From Vespa crabro (Eukaryota; Arthropoda; Insecta; Hymenoptera; Vespidae): 64,000 nucleotides of DNA. The stretch is taken from assembly GCF_910589235.1 (NCBI RefSeq), contig NC_060967.1:186001-250000 (forward strand). Reading direction: 5' to 3'. The notes below the pieces were generated by a model. That model saw only the letters and a list, made by a program, of their open reading frames with translations. It was not told where the DNA came from and searched no databases. Shown here one piece after another: positions 24,617-38,925 of this stretch; position 1 is the stretch's first letter; every line of letters begins with the position of its first letter. Position numbers and translations under genes: made by a program.

Positions 24617-27600
24617 CAAAAGAAAAAGAATAAAAGAAAAGATTGAGAAAACCCGATAAAAGTCCCTTTTCTCTCTCTCTTTCTCTTTTTTCTTTCCTTT
24701 CGTTTAAACTTTCTTAGACCGAGTGGACTTCCCTCCGTATATATAACTTGTGATCGATACTCGTGAACCGCGACGTTCGAGATATTAATTATTTAACGAT
24801 CGACGAAGAAAAAATTTTGCTCTCGCAGATACAAAAGTATGAAAGCAAGATTTTCTACTTACTTACTAACTAACGAACCTAACGAACGACGATATATAAG
24901 GTTATAAATCTCGGTCAAAGAGTAATAAATCATATATTTATTTATTTATTTTTACACTGATATTTGTTCGTTCGTTCGTTCGTTCGTTCGTTGGTTGTTA
25001 TGCGAAGAATATAACCCATTGGATAGTCTCTTTATTTCTTGCGTGAGAGACGAACAGCTGGAACTTTAAACGCGAGAATCTCTTCGCGAGAACCCAACGG
25101 GAGGTCGTTGTTCCAGGTAAAACCCAATACGATTGCGGAAATTATATTCTCTCTCTCCCCCCGCCTCTTTTTCCTTATATTTTGTTTTATTTTTGTATTT
25201 TTTTTTAAGTCGAATGATTTTTAATTTGTAATTTCTGATCCTTTTAATATTGATTCTGAATGATTTTGAATGAACATTTTGATGTCGGATAACATAATAG
25301 TACGTCTTTTCAAAAACAAAATCTAAGATTGCTTGACATAATGGACATAGTCTTTTTTAAGTAAGAACCAGAATAGTACGAAGACAAATAAGTGTAATGA
25401 TTCGAATATTCTTTTTAACGTGAAAAATGACTCGTTATAATAAATAATTCATTTATTTACTGATGAGTATGGCTAAAACATTTAAGTCTCAAATTTCTCG
25501 AAATAACGTTTCGACGTATTCCTACAATATTTCTACAATAAACTGCCTCAATTAGAGAAAATGTAATAAACCTTAAGTATTCGGACGCCGTTTGATATTT
25601 CCCAAGGCATATTTTATCAAACTCCTACGAACACACCCATCTCTCTCTCTCTCTCTCTCTCTCTTTTCTCTTTAGTGGAGTGGAATAAGATGAAGAAGAT
25701 CTTTGAATCTTCGCGCGTGGGCGAATCGTGCGGCACGCGCCGACACGCGCGCACGAGTATAAATTTCTACTTCTCTCTTTCTTCATCGTTCCTACCACGA
25801 AAGCCTTTTATTCCGTCCTCGCTCGACGGGTGGTACCATACGCTTATTTCTCTTTTCTCTTCCACACTTTATCCTCTCTCTCTGACTTCTCATCCAGTCT
25901 TCCCTCCCAAAGCTACACTTTGGAGCTCTATGTACGTCGAGAAATCGTCGTGCATTTAAACGACACGAATCCCTTTGAACATCAAAGTAAATCGTAAATT
26001 ATAAATGAGATCAAGTTCAATATGTACATACAAATCAAAGTCGATTTCAATAACCTAGTTTCATTCAATGGGTATTGATTACCATTGGAAAATGGTACTC
26101 AAAATGTAGAATATTGGTGTAAAATTCTAGTATGTAGATTTTGGAAAACGTAATTAAACGAAAATTAATAGCTCCAGAAACATTCGAATCTTTCGCATGT
26201 AGTAGACGAATATTAGGTGTAAGTACGATACGGCAATCATATCATTGCATTGGTATTTTAACTTTTAACACGTCATGGTTGCGGTTGCGGGAGAACTGAA
26301 AGATTAATTAAAAATAAAAAATAATCTGAAGCTATAGGTTGCGATTACAATCGTTCCATTATTCGATCGAAACTATGTATTCACAAAATATTCGAATTTA
26401 TTCGGCCAGAATGTGGATAGATGATCAAGTAACGCTTTTTAAAATATTTAGAAAGAGTTTGAACCTATTTCGTTCGTGTTTTCGAGTTTTCCATTTTTGA
26501 AGTACCTGCGATACTATTCGAAGCTATTAAGTTAGATTAAAATCCTACTTGTAATATACTCGATCCCATAATGCTACTTTGTAAATGTCAGCGACATTTA
26601 TCGATCGATTCGAGTATTGTCGAATCGTTTGTCGTTGACCACCATGACGTGATCCCTCTCACGACGTGATAAATATTCATCAGGCCCGATTAAATATTCC
26701 GTCGTTCGAGAGGAACTTGAGCGGCTTCGAGGAGCCGATATCCCTTTTTTTCAACATCCTTCCTAAAAATTTTCAATCCCGTATGGCTTCTTTTTATTTC
26801 GGATTTCTCATCTAACCGGAAGTTCACTTTCGACGCAAAAGTATCTTCTTCTCAACGATGATCTGATGATTTTTGTCAGTAGTGCGTGTGATTCCATGCA
26901 AGCGTGCTTAAGAAAAAATAATGAAATCTCTTAAACTTAAATAAATTGTAATATAAAAAGTCAATACGCACTCGTTCCTCGATTTACTAGACGTTTTATA
27001 TTTATTTGCGCGTTCTTCTTCCTTTTTTTTTTTTTTGTCTCTTTTTCATATCCTATTCTTAAAGTAAGCATAGATTTATCCTAAATCACTCGTCTACTAT
27101 TTCGTAGGATTTGAAATATAATATCTGTAATACTTTTTTATATTTTTCTTTTTCTTCTTTCTGATTTACGTTGGTGTAACATTAGCCGAAACTGTTGGCA
27201 CGAGTTCGAAACATTTTGTACATTTCGTCGAAATAGAAGAAATACTCAAAGGCACCCTTGCTCCTTCTACCTTCGGACACAAGAGGGAACATAATGAGGG
27301 TTCGAAAGCTCTACTCAAAGCTAAGAGGACGAGAGGGAAAGAGAGAGAGAGAGAGAGACAATATGTTGCTCCCTATAGGTACCTCAACTTCTGTTCGGCT
27401 TTTTCATCTCGTTCTTTCCACTTTTCTTTCTCTCTTTTGCCAATCTTTTTTTACACATATACACACTCAGTAACGCATACACTCACTCAATCGCACACAT
27501 GCACAAAAACATACGTACAGGGTGTTCCGTTTATCTCGAAAAATTGGGATATTTCGTGAGATATTGAACTTGTTACGTGCCACAAAAAAATTTCCTTTAC

Positions 27601-27672
27601 TTCTTTAAAAATTAAAACAAAATTTTTTTCCTCTCCTGTTTGCCACGAAAGGTCGTATCGCATAATGATGTC

Positions 27673-27705
<33 letters not shown>

Positions 27706-30700
27706 CTTCTTTGAAGAGGATCGAGTGGCGTCTGAAAAAATTTCAAAGACTAATTAATATTTTTAAATGGACACTGCACGCATATATTTTTTTTTTTTTT
27801 CATATTCAAATTTTAAATATGATTTCAGTTTCACATTCAAAATTTGCCGTACGTAATCATTTATTTTTATAAAATGTTATAAGTTACATAATGAATTTGA
27901 TCTCTCTTCACCGGATCTGAAAAAAAAAAACAAAAACAAAAGGAAACAAACCAAAATCATCATCGGACGGTGCGCCATTTCGTATCGAACGAATCTATGA
28001 AAGAAATATTTTTGTCTCCTTTTCTTTCTTTTTCTTTTTTTTTTTTTTTTTTTTTTTTAATAGATTCACTTCCTCAAGAGATATTTGGACTTTTCAAGAT
28101 AAACGTTACACCCTGTATATACGCATATCTAGTTGAAGCTGTTGTTTCCCGATATACGTATGCATGCATGAACTCGTATATACCGAAAGGGGTTGAACAT
28201 CGATCGTCATAACTTGCAGTACCCGATACTCAACGTCAAGTTCCCTCATTTCTCTCTCTCTCTCTCTCTTTTATTTCGAAACGTTCGACCTGAAACAATA
28301 CGTATTGAATACCAAGCAGAAATTTAATTAGCAAACTCTTTCTACGACGGCAGATGCGCGTTAGGGTTCGAACGTCGTTTCGAGTGTTCTCGTATGCATT
28401 CCTTTTTCCTTTCTTTCTTTCTTTCCCTTATTCCCTCTCTCTTTAACCCTCTTCCACCCCTCCGTTTTCCTTTAGAAAAATTTTCTCTTCGTTCTCCTTT
28501 CGCAAATAACACCCCTAATAACTTCGATTCGATCCTCCCTGTTAACGATCGGTGTGAGCTTTACTCCTTCTATCCCTCCCGACCGATCTACCGATTACCA
28601 CCCCTCTTTTCGATTACTTCTTTTTAACGCGAAAAGTTTTTAACGAGCACGTGCCTTCGATTATTCTGCAAGTCGCTCGCGTATAATATCACCACCCTCG
28701 ATAGTACCACGTTTCTCTTAAAATCCATTTTTTGTGTTCTTTCTTTTTTCTTTGCAAGATCGTCGCTCGCGATGATCGCGACTTTACGGTTGATTCGTTT
28801 GGAAAAAAAAAGAAAAAAAGAAAAGGTGAAAGAAACGAAAATCAGACGAGAAAGGTGAGAAAATTGCAAGAGGTAATCGTTAACAGTGTGTTCTCTTTGT
28901 TTTTTCTTTTTCATTTGTTTTTGTTTTTTCTTCTCCCTTTTCTCCCTTCTGTTCCGCAAAAAAAAATATATATATACATATATAAATAATCAAAGAAGAA
29001 AAAGAAAAAACGGAAGAAAAAGAAAATAAAGGAAGGGCACAAGCAATATCTTTCAGGTAGCCAAGGGCCTGGCTGGCAGACTAGAAACTACTTTGCGGTT
29101 CTTAAGCAGAAGCCAGGAGCTCGTCTTTCTCTTCGGGACCAGTTTCTCTTGGTGCTTCACCTCGGTCTTCTTGTTTTTGCTTACCCATAGGCTCGCGATC
29201 CTGTCCCTTCTCTTCCTTCTCTCTCTCTCTCTCTCTCTCTCTCCCCCCGTCCTTTCATGTCCTCCACCTTCTCCCTCGTCTCCCTTCTTGCCCAGCCTCT
29301 TCCATTTATTCTTATTCTTGGAAGAATTCAGTGGTTCTCAACCAGACCGGTATAATTAATTCGAAATATTTAATATATCCGAGTATTACAAAGCTACGCG
29401 TAAGTCTTACGACAAAGAGGACTATTTTTAAAAACTCGTGTATTATTTATTGTTGCTTTCTTTCTTTTTGTTTTTCTCTCTGTATTTTTTGTTTTCTCTG
29501 AAGGGACTATACAGTTTCTTCGGTAAACAGAGAGAGCTGCTCGTTTTCTTTTTTTTCTTTCTTTGTACTTTTTTCACGATCGAAGAAATACCTTCCTTCT
29601 CAGTTTTGACGCGAATGAAACATAAAAAAAAAGGGGGAACGATGAATTCAGCATCCCAAAAGCTGCAATAAAACGTTCTGCACCGGCACTTATACTCGGC
29701 CGAGACACGATATATATTAACGAGTTTTTTATTTAATTACCATCCTGTCGTGCGGTCATTACGTTCGATAATAACTTTATCGAGACTGTCCCTTTTCTTC
29801 TCTCTCTCTCCCTCTCTCTTTCTCTCTCTTCGTCTCCCTTTTACAATTTTTACGCTTTCCGTCTATCAGCGTCTTTTTTTAACCTCGGATATTAATATAA
29901 AGATTTCATAGAAATATATATATTTATGAGAAAAATTATAAGAAAGGATCAGAAAGAAAGTTCGTATATCATAAATACGATTTTACAAATGGAGAAACTC
30001 CATTGGCGCGCGTTCATTCGCACGGAAGAATTCGATTGGAGAAATCGTACGAGGAATCGATCTCCGGGAACGATCAATGAGACCGCGTTGTTTCACGTAC
30101 ATGTGTGCTTCTTTTCATTCCTTTTCCTTCTTCCTGAACGACAGCATCTTCTTCTTCTTCCTCTTTTTCTGCTTTATCTTCTTTTTCTTCTTCTTCTTTT
30201 TCTCTTCCTAAAGAGAATTTCGAACGATCGACTTTCACGACCAAAATCAAAACTTTTTTCTTTTTTATCCGATTGACGAACTCAAAACGAACATTGCCCC
30301 TCGCAGATCCTTTCCCTTCGAGCGAAAAATACCAAAGCTTATTTTCCGACACGAGAAACGGGATCCTTTTCCCGTCTTATTCCTCTACGTTTTATCTTTG
30401 TAAAAATACTCCTTTGTCGTATTCCTTTTCTCCTCCTCCACCTTTCCCTTTGCCCCCGAAGGATGGAAGGAATACTTCAATGCGAATCGACCATGCTTCG
30501 AAAAGAAACGTGCGCGTATTTAATTAAACCGAGCGTATAAATACCTTCGATGTCTTTTTGAGTCACGTCAAATTACAAATCAAGGAGACAGAAACACGAG
30601 GAAGAAAAGGAAAGAAGAAAAATAAAGAGATACAAAGAGAGAAAAAAATAGATAGATAGAAAAAGGGAGAGAGATAAAGAAAAGAAGATAACAAATCAAA

Positions 30701-32255
30701 GGAAAAAAGTACACAAACACAAAGCACAATGTTCCCTCTCATTCTCTAAGGGAAGTCAATGTCATCGTGGCGGTCAAGGAACGAAAAGGTCGACCGCACC
30801 TCTTTCAACTTCCCTCCCTTTCTTTTGGAAAAATAAGTAGTAGTAGTAATAGTAGTAGTAGTAGTGGTAGTAGTAGTAGTGGTAGTAGTAGTAGTAGTAG
30901 TAGTTCCATTACCTGGCCATCAATCTCGTCGTCTTCTCAAGGCCCTTAGCCAAAGAAAGAAAGAGAGAGAGAGAAAGGCAGAGAGTGACGCTGGCAAACA
31001 GGATCAAGTCTTATTTCGAATTGAAAATATATTAAATAAAAAAGAAAGAGAGAGAGAGAGAGTGGGAGAAATAAGGGTAAGAAGGGACCACAAGAGACCT
31101 TCGAAGATCAGGTTATGCTAACTGGAGCTTCTACGTCCTACGCTCATCCATTTATATGTGGTAGTTGCGCTCTGTGCTCTTGTGTAGAGAGAAAAATGCG
31201 TGTGGAAGGATACACACATACGTGCGTGTGTGTGTAAACGCGTGCGTTTACGTGGAAGATCGAAAGGAGGAACTTTACTTCTACGGAATCGAGTCTTCTC
31301 TCTCGAAGAGAGGAAACCTCGCAAAGGATGAAAAAGGAACGAAAGAGGAAGAGAAACGACAACGACGACGACGAAGACGACGACGCGGATCGTCGTTACC
31401 TATCGTACGAAGAGTTTCCTATAAGGAATCGACGCTTTTACGATCTTTCACGTTCTTCGGGCGAATCGGTTTAAGATGTACCTCGTTTACCACTACAACG
31501 ACTATATAAAGCCTTTCGAACATACGTTTCTAAATTTTTTATTTTCTTCTTTGCTTTTGGATATATTTTCTTTTTTCATTTTTTTTTCTGACTTTTCTTT
31601 TTCCGTTTTTCTTTTTTCCCCAACATCTTTTTTCTCCTCCCTTTTTCCTTCTCTGTTTTTTGTTTCCTTTTTTTCTCTCTTTTCTCCTCGGACATATTTT
31701 TTCTTTTCATTTTTTCTCTCTCTCTCTTCTTCCTCTTTCTTCCTGTCGAGTAAAGAAATGTAACGCGTTACGTATCTTTAGCGAGGAAATCGACTGGAAA
31801 GCCATTTCCTTAGAGAGATGTAAAATAATCGGGTCATTTAAAGATACGCTCGATAATCCGACGGGTAATCGAGCGACGAAATCGATCGGACGGTTATTAA
31901 AGGTGATACAAACGATGCACTTCTCGAAAGCATCTAAACGTTACATTGTATGTATATACGTATGTATATACGTATGTATATCTATATATGTATATGTGTA
32001 TGTACTCTGCAATTTTGCGTTCGCCACCTCGTCGGGACTAATTTTGAGAATTATCGAGCGCCCGTGAAACCCACCCACGTGTTCATGACGTTCGGTCCTG
32101 CAACGAATCGAAGAAGGGAGCTAAGAGAAAGAAGGAGAGAGAGACTCATGCGTGCATACACGCGAAACGCAGCATTATGCAAGAACGAAGTGGAGCTCCG
32201 TTCGCGTCCTTATTTGTAGACTGCAATTTCGCAGGTACCTCTACCTAAGAAAGAA

Positions 32256-32288
<33 letters not shown>

Positions 32289-32550
32289 ATTATATCGAGA
32301 GAAGAAAATTGAGCCACCCACGTTGAACTTTCCATCCGAGTACGGTTGGTAGGTGCGCCATTTCGAGGGCGAGAACGTGATTGCCGAAAGATAATTATAA
32401 TTAGGTTCTTTTCGAAAAAGCTAATTCGACGGAGAATATTTTTTAAGAGAAAGAGAGAGTGCTTACATACACAAGTAAATATACATACACATACATACGC
32501 ACGCGTGGGTAACACACAAGTGATACACGAATCCATATATGTATCTATAC

Positions 32551-32586
<36 letters not shown>

Positions 32587-33951
32587 CGTGCGTATGTGTG
32601 TATCTACAGATAGATGGAATAAAATTTTACCGCTGAGAAACTATCTTTTATCTGTTACATGAGATAAGTGCACATGAATGTTTGTTTTTTCTTCATTTCT
32701 TTTTTTTTGGTCGACTCGACGGACATCGAAAAAAGGAATAAAAGAGAATAATGAAGAAGAAAATATATACATATGTATATACATATAAAAATAATAATAA
32801 TAATAATAAAAAGGAGAAAAAACAGGAGATAGCTCGTTGTCGTAGAACTCTCTCCCAGTAAGCATGGACTCTTTACAACCGCGTACCTAATTGGCTGTCA
32901 CTCTTTGGAGCTCTGAAAAGACATCGCTGTCGTCGTCGTCCTCCTCGTTTTGAAAATTTTCGCGTCCTTTCTGCGAGACGCGATGCGGTACGTGAAAGCG
33001 TACATAGTGTCGAGAGAGAGAGAGAGCGCCTCTTTCTCGTGCCAGTTGCTGTCGTCAGTGGAACGTGTCAGTACATAGATGCACGTATTTTATATACAAA
33101 CACATATACACAGATATATATATATATATATAGAATACTTTATTAAATATTCTCTCTCTCTCTTTCTTTTCTTCTGTTTCTCTGACGACGTGCTCGAGAA
33201 CAGGACGTTTCGTCATCGAATCCGATATTAATTCGAGACACGAATTTCAAGCAACATCACGATCGATCCGGTACGTGTACATACTTAGCTACATACGTCG
33301 AAAGAAAAAGAAAGAGAGAGGAGGGGAAGAGGAGTTCTGGAACGTAACTGAAATGCAGCTCTTCTTATCGAAGGCAACCCTCAGAAAGGCTCTCACCAGT
33401 GCTCCTGCTATTCGTTCTCCCACATGGTTATATATCGGAACGAGTTTAACGTCATGAAAAGTCACGGAGAGCACGCCGCAGAATTGAGATAGACGAAGAA
33501 ATAACGATAGAAGGAACTAACCGAGTAGGACAAGTAGACACGAACGAGAGAGAGAGAGAGAGAGAGAGGAAAGAAGAACGACCGGCTCCTTTAGCAGAGA
33601 GCTAAACTAGTTCGCTTAGGATAGAAAAACTGTTCCGGGAAGGAGATGGCGATCCCATAAGTATGCGTGCGTTTCACTCTATGCGTGTACCTATCTACGA
33701 TAATACTAGGGATAAATAGAAGAAGAAAAGGACGAAGAGAATGATAGTACATACATACGATACATACGATACATACACAGATACGTAGTTACATACGTAG
33801 ATACGAGTAGGACATAGATGGCACGAAAGAAAACGTGGTGCAAAGGAGGAAGAAGAAGAAGAAGAAGAAGAAGAAGACAAAAAGAGTTAAGAAAAAAGCT
33901 CGTATATAACTCTTCCCTTTGTAATCGTTTAAAGCGATCCCAACGTTACAG

Positions 33952-34002
<51 letters not shown>

Positions 34003-35295
34003 TCGGGCGAGCTCGCACGATCCTTCTTTCGACTTTTTCTTATTTACGATACTCCTTTTCCTTTTTCTTACTCTTTCGCAGCACTGCTCGTCCTGCGAGA
34101 CGAGTATCGAAGGGTCGCTTTACGAGCCGGTCTTCCGACTCGACTCGACTCGACTCGGTTTTACGCCTCGATCGTTTCGTTCCCCTTGTTCGATCACTTT
34201 TCTGATCTCTAAGAATGTTTTCGCGAAAGTTTTCTTTGCTTTTTAAGACGTTCTTTTCTTAGAAAACTAGTGTTTTCCTTGAATTTCTAACTAACGTCAC
34301 CCCTTAGAAAAATAATTAAACGTAAGATCGCTCTTTCGAGTAGGAAAATTTATCAAAATGAAATTACAGAAAAAGAGAAAGTTAAAAATTACAAGAAATG
34401 TTTAAATTCATTAAATATAATTTTTTGGAAATTAATATAATGAATGCATTGTAATGTAAAACTTAATAACTTATTTGTCTTAAGTAATAATTTTACGTTG
34501 TACTTAATAACTTGAAATATAAAACATATTGTTCAATTCAGGAATAATATAAGAATTTAATATGTTTAAGAATAAAATATCATAAAAATGAACGAACGGA
34601 TTGACAATTCAAGTTTAACATTTTAATAATAATCATTTTAATTAAATCATTACTTAATAACAATTTAGCAAAAAATATTTCTAAATACGATACATTTAAA
34701 GGTTTACCTTTACATTCGTGCAATGAGATATCGTCAATAATGTTATTGACAAATTGATTTGCCAATTTTTTCAGTTATTGTTGACCCATCGTAAAATTAT
34801 ACATCGTCATTTATCTTACAACGTAGACCCAACCGCTTACGAAGATGTTATTCTTCGTGTTAGTCAGTTTTTTAATGGCAAAGCTCTATTACGCGCTTCC
34901 TTAAAGAACAACGACCGTAACCTGTCAGATAGAATCAATTCGATAATTCTAACACATCTTAGCAAATTTTCACACCTTCTTCTTCCTCTATACAAACTCT
35001 ATAAAAATCAATACTACAGACATATCTCTGAAGCAAGGCATTCTCTCTCTCGGTCGGTCTTTCTCTCATTTTCTCTCAACTTAAATATCATCAAAGATAA
35101 TTTGAGATATGTATGTACTAACTTGTTCGTGTCTCAATTTTCTGCATTACAGATCTTGTGGATGGGAGTATGTTTCGCGAAGAAGGTGTGACGACATACT
35201 CGCAGCTGCTTTTCGACGTTGCTAGACAGCAGGTCGTCGTTGGTGCACGGTAAACTTATCTTTTTCTCTTTCGCCCTTCATATATACACAAACAT

Positions 35296-35333
<38 letters not shown>

Positions 35334-35638
35334 GCGTATATGCGTAGTTACATACGCAGGTATATATACATGTCTTATTTTGACACGTTTACTCCCACGA
35401 TCGGTCGAATACGACGTGCCTCTTTAATTTCCTCGCGATAACAAGTTCGCGATGGGATAAAAGCAACAAATTCTCTAGACGTGGGATACTAGAGAGCGGA
35501 AGTACCGAATAAACGAGCATAGGCTTGTAAACGATCACGACATCGACGGTTTATTGGCGGCAAGCCAGAGTTGCTACCCGATGCAATTTCGTTTTCCCCG
35601 AGCGTATCGGGAATAGATTCGATCTCTCCTTAGAAGAA

Positions 35639-35696
<58 letters not shown>

Positions 35697-38499
35697 AAAG
35701 AGTATTCAGTAAAACTGCACTCGCACGATGCATACCAAGACTTACTTATTGTTAGACTTAAACGTTTTCGAGTGAAAACGGAAGGAAAGGAAAGTCTAAA
35801 CTATATATACCTTTTGAATCCGAGAAGAAAATTCTTTGCTTCTTTTCGAAATTGAGTTCAACCATCCGTGAAAGAACGATCAGATTATACGCGAATGAGC
35901 GTCAAAGGTTTTCTTTTTCTTTTTTCTATTTTCTTTCCAAGAGCATTAATTATGACATTACGAAACAGAAGAATCCATTGAGAATTATTTACCAACTACG
36001 TAAAATTTTTTCTTCCGGCACAATATCAATCGATTTGACCAAGATTTTTAGAAAATTCTAAGAATAATTGTTTTCTATCTCATTTTCATTTTGTATTATT
36101 CTGATAAAAAAGTAACAAATAGATAAACTATAATACAATTGTACGGAAGGAAAAATTTTTTCGCCGTAAAATGAGAAATTCGATTTTGTCCAAGTGCCAA
36201 ATCTCACCTTTATTTTATATGTATATATATTTTCTTTTCATTCTTCTTAAAACGATTTAACGTTACATAGCTCAGCGACAATATTTATAATCCGATCCAT
36301 TCGTTCATTCTATTAATATTCTTACGCAACGCGGTATAAAAAAAAAAATAATGATAAATAAATAAACCCGTAAGATATTTATACGCACGTAAAAAGTTTA
36401 TACGAGATATTTATATTTATTATTATAATTAGATATGAGGGATTGCTCGACGAGAGCAAAGGAAAGAAAAGAAAAGAGAAATAAAGGAAAAGAAAATGCG
36501 GCGACACGAAGACTATAGGTGGGAGTAGACGCGCGAACAATTTTATCTCGTCTCCCTTGAGGTTTAAAGCGGTAGTTTGCAAAAGGTTGCCACCAGACAA
36601 AACACGACCCAATCGAAGAGAGCAACGCTCCGTTTTCTCCTTCGAGTACGTCGCGGCACGACTTTTAAATGCGTTCATTTGCTTTGGCAGCCGGCCAAAA
36701 AGATGTTCACCGTCTATGGGTCTCTACATCTGTAGAAGATCTCTGATCTCTACGTAAGAGATCAGCCATACTCAACCTGCTGCCCTGACAAACTTTTATA
36801 CGCTGTACGAAACACCCCGTACTCACACATTAACAGATACTTTTTCTTTTTTTTTTTTTTTTAATCCGATAATTCAATCTTTTAGATTATAAATGAATTG
36901 CTGCTCGTATCATACGTCAGTTATACTACATTAGAATATTATTATTAACCTAATTTATCTGAAAATAGTTAGATGTTGGTTTCAACGTTAAAAGTTATTT
37001 TACATCAAATCTTGTATAGATTTTGAAGTTTCTTTCTTACATTATTATATTATGAGGTATAGCGTAAGTGAGGACCGAGGCAAGTTGATAAATTGAAATT
37101 ATCTGGACACTGTGTATATCTAGCTCGAACAGTACTAAACGTTTTATGTTTATGGTTTATCCATTTCCTACGCTGACAAATAAAAGCTGTTATTCAATCG
37201 TTTTCGTTCTTATTGAGAATAAGTAAATATTCGTATTTGAGTTTTCAATTCGTTTGGGTTACGCCATGTAAAATTTTATAACCATTCAAACGTCATGTAA
37301 AATTTTATATCCTTGATTATTAAGTATCGGACAGTATGGGATGAAGTAATTACATTTTATTACTTTGTTTATATGCTTCATATATTTTTTATGGAAATAT
37401 GCTTTTTATGTGAGAGTAGGTTCATAGTAGACAATTTTTTTTTCTCATGCATTTTGATATAGCTTATCGATTTGAAAAAATTACGACCATTGGTAGCAGT
37501 AAGATAGATATAAAGTATGAAATTTCTTCAAAAAGAATCCGTTTCTTTTTGCACGTCGTCTGGTAAACTAATCCTTTCTTTCTACTTTTCTAAATAAAAA
37601 GGAAAAAAAGAAAGAAGAAAAAGTCTTACAAGAAAGTTATATTGTCGCTAAAGAAGATCACGCGTTCAATTTTACTCTCTAGCGTATGTACATGATGTAA
37701 TAAAAAAAATAATGAGTAGTATTGTGGCAATCTATAGGATTGATCTATTGAATCTATTGGACAAATAATGGCACGATTAAAGATTACAATAGAATTATTT
37801 AAAAGTCTGGGGATTAGTCTTAATGCACATTGCAAATACACTTGTAGATATTGCGGATCGACGGATATACCTAAGTATACTCTAGAGAGATCGTTCAGAA
37901 AAAGAATATATACCCTACGTATACACATAGGGTATACTTAGGGTATATATCGTTCGGAGAAGAGGAAAAAAGACAAAAAATGTTGTTTACCCACGCGAAA
38001 ATTTTACAAACTGAAACGAAATAGAGAAGTGTCTCGCGCGTGTCTTAGCGGATTCGAGATCGCGAGCGAGCCAACGATCGATCGATCGATCGATCGATCG
38101 ATCCTTCGCTCATTCGTTCGTTTCGATCGATACGCGACGAAAAAAAGAAAAAACAAGAGGGTTGTAGATACGCGCAAACGTTCGTGCGCATTCGTGCGCG
38201 GTTTCTATTAATAGAACGTTAAGTTATTAGCCGTCTCTGCCCACGCCTATACTTCGAAACGTACGCGCACGCTTTTTATAACGAGTCTGAAGCGTGCAAA
38301 GTGTATCGACTTTGGTTCGGTTAGGTAGCTTACGTAGGTAGGTTGGTAGAAATAGATATATAAGTAGTGGTACCAAACGAGAATCGAGTTTTGATCACGG
38401 TTAAGAACAACCTTCTCGAGATCAAAGATAAAAATTTACATGGCGATCGTCCTCTCCTCTCTTTCATGACGACTTTATTTTAAGAACTCATATAAAAGA

Positions 38500-38539
<40 letters not shown>

Positions 38540-38890
38540 TGTATACACGTATGTATGTTTGTATGTATTTATCTACCTACCTACCTACTCTTATCTCGAT
38601 CGGGTAATTATTCGCTTCCTCGTCCGATCTAAGGATCTAACGGTCGATTTCGATCGCTAATGTAGATCTTGCAGTATCATCGTGCGTCAGTTATTCGCCA
38701 TATGTATTTATCATTTATACGCCATCTTATAAAGATATTATTGAAATATGGCTATGGCGAATGTGGACTTGAATGTTACGTTCTTATCGTGTCGTGATAT
38801 TAACTATCACGAAGGCCATGATAAGTTTTATTTCATACAAATATAATGTGTATATATATATATATATATATGTGTACATATTAATTTATT

Positions 38891-38925
<35 letters not shown>

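Larger units (their letters stand above)
20920..35152 (+). other. Sema5c intron 1 (14.2 kb)
   Basis: Runs from donor GTAAGA to acceptor TTACAG. No other gene is supported. It holds an extreme CT array (21604-21670), the 140-bp tandem array near 23.0-23.9 kb, a (TA)n run (24571-24615), a dispersed repeat at 26.0 kb, a TA-flanked inverted-repeat element at 27.5-28.1 kb, an (AGT)n run (30836-30904) and many GA/CT runs. CpG-richer patches near 29.06-29.11, 30.0-30.07, 32.33-32.39 and 32.93-33.07 kb are possible enhancers. Confidence 0.8.

Noticed and set aside
28360..28380. GGTTCGAA as a tRNA B box
   Set aside because: No A box, acceptor stem or cloverleaf could be drawn around it. No tRNA was found elsewhere in the window.
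36795..36822. GTACGAAACACCCCGTAC as the right end of a TA-flanked element
   Set aside because: Resembles a degenerate CAGGGTGTTTCG end, but no partner end was found upstream within the window.
37860..37965. Interleaved TATACCCTA/TAGGGTATA repeats near 37.9 kb as an origin or telomere-like site
   Set aside because: Short AT-rich mixed direct and inverted repeats (TATACCTAAGTATAC, TAGGGTATACTTAGGGTATA). Too short and irregular to call anything specific.
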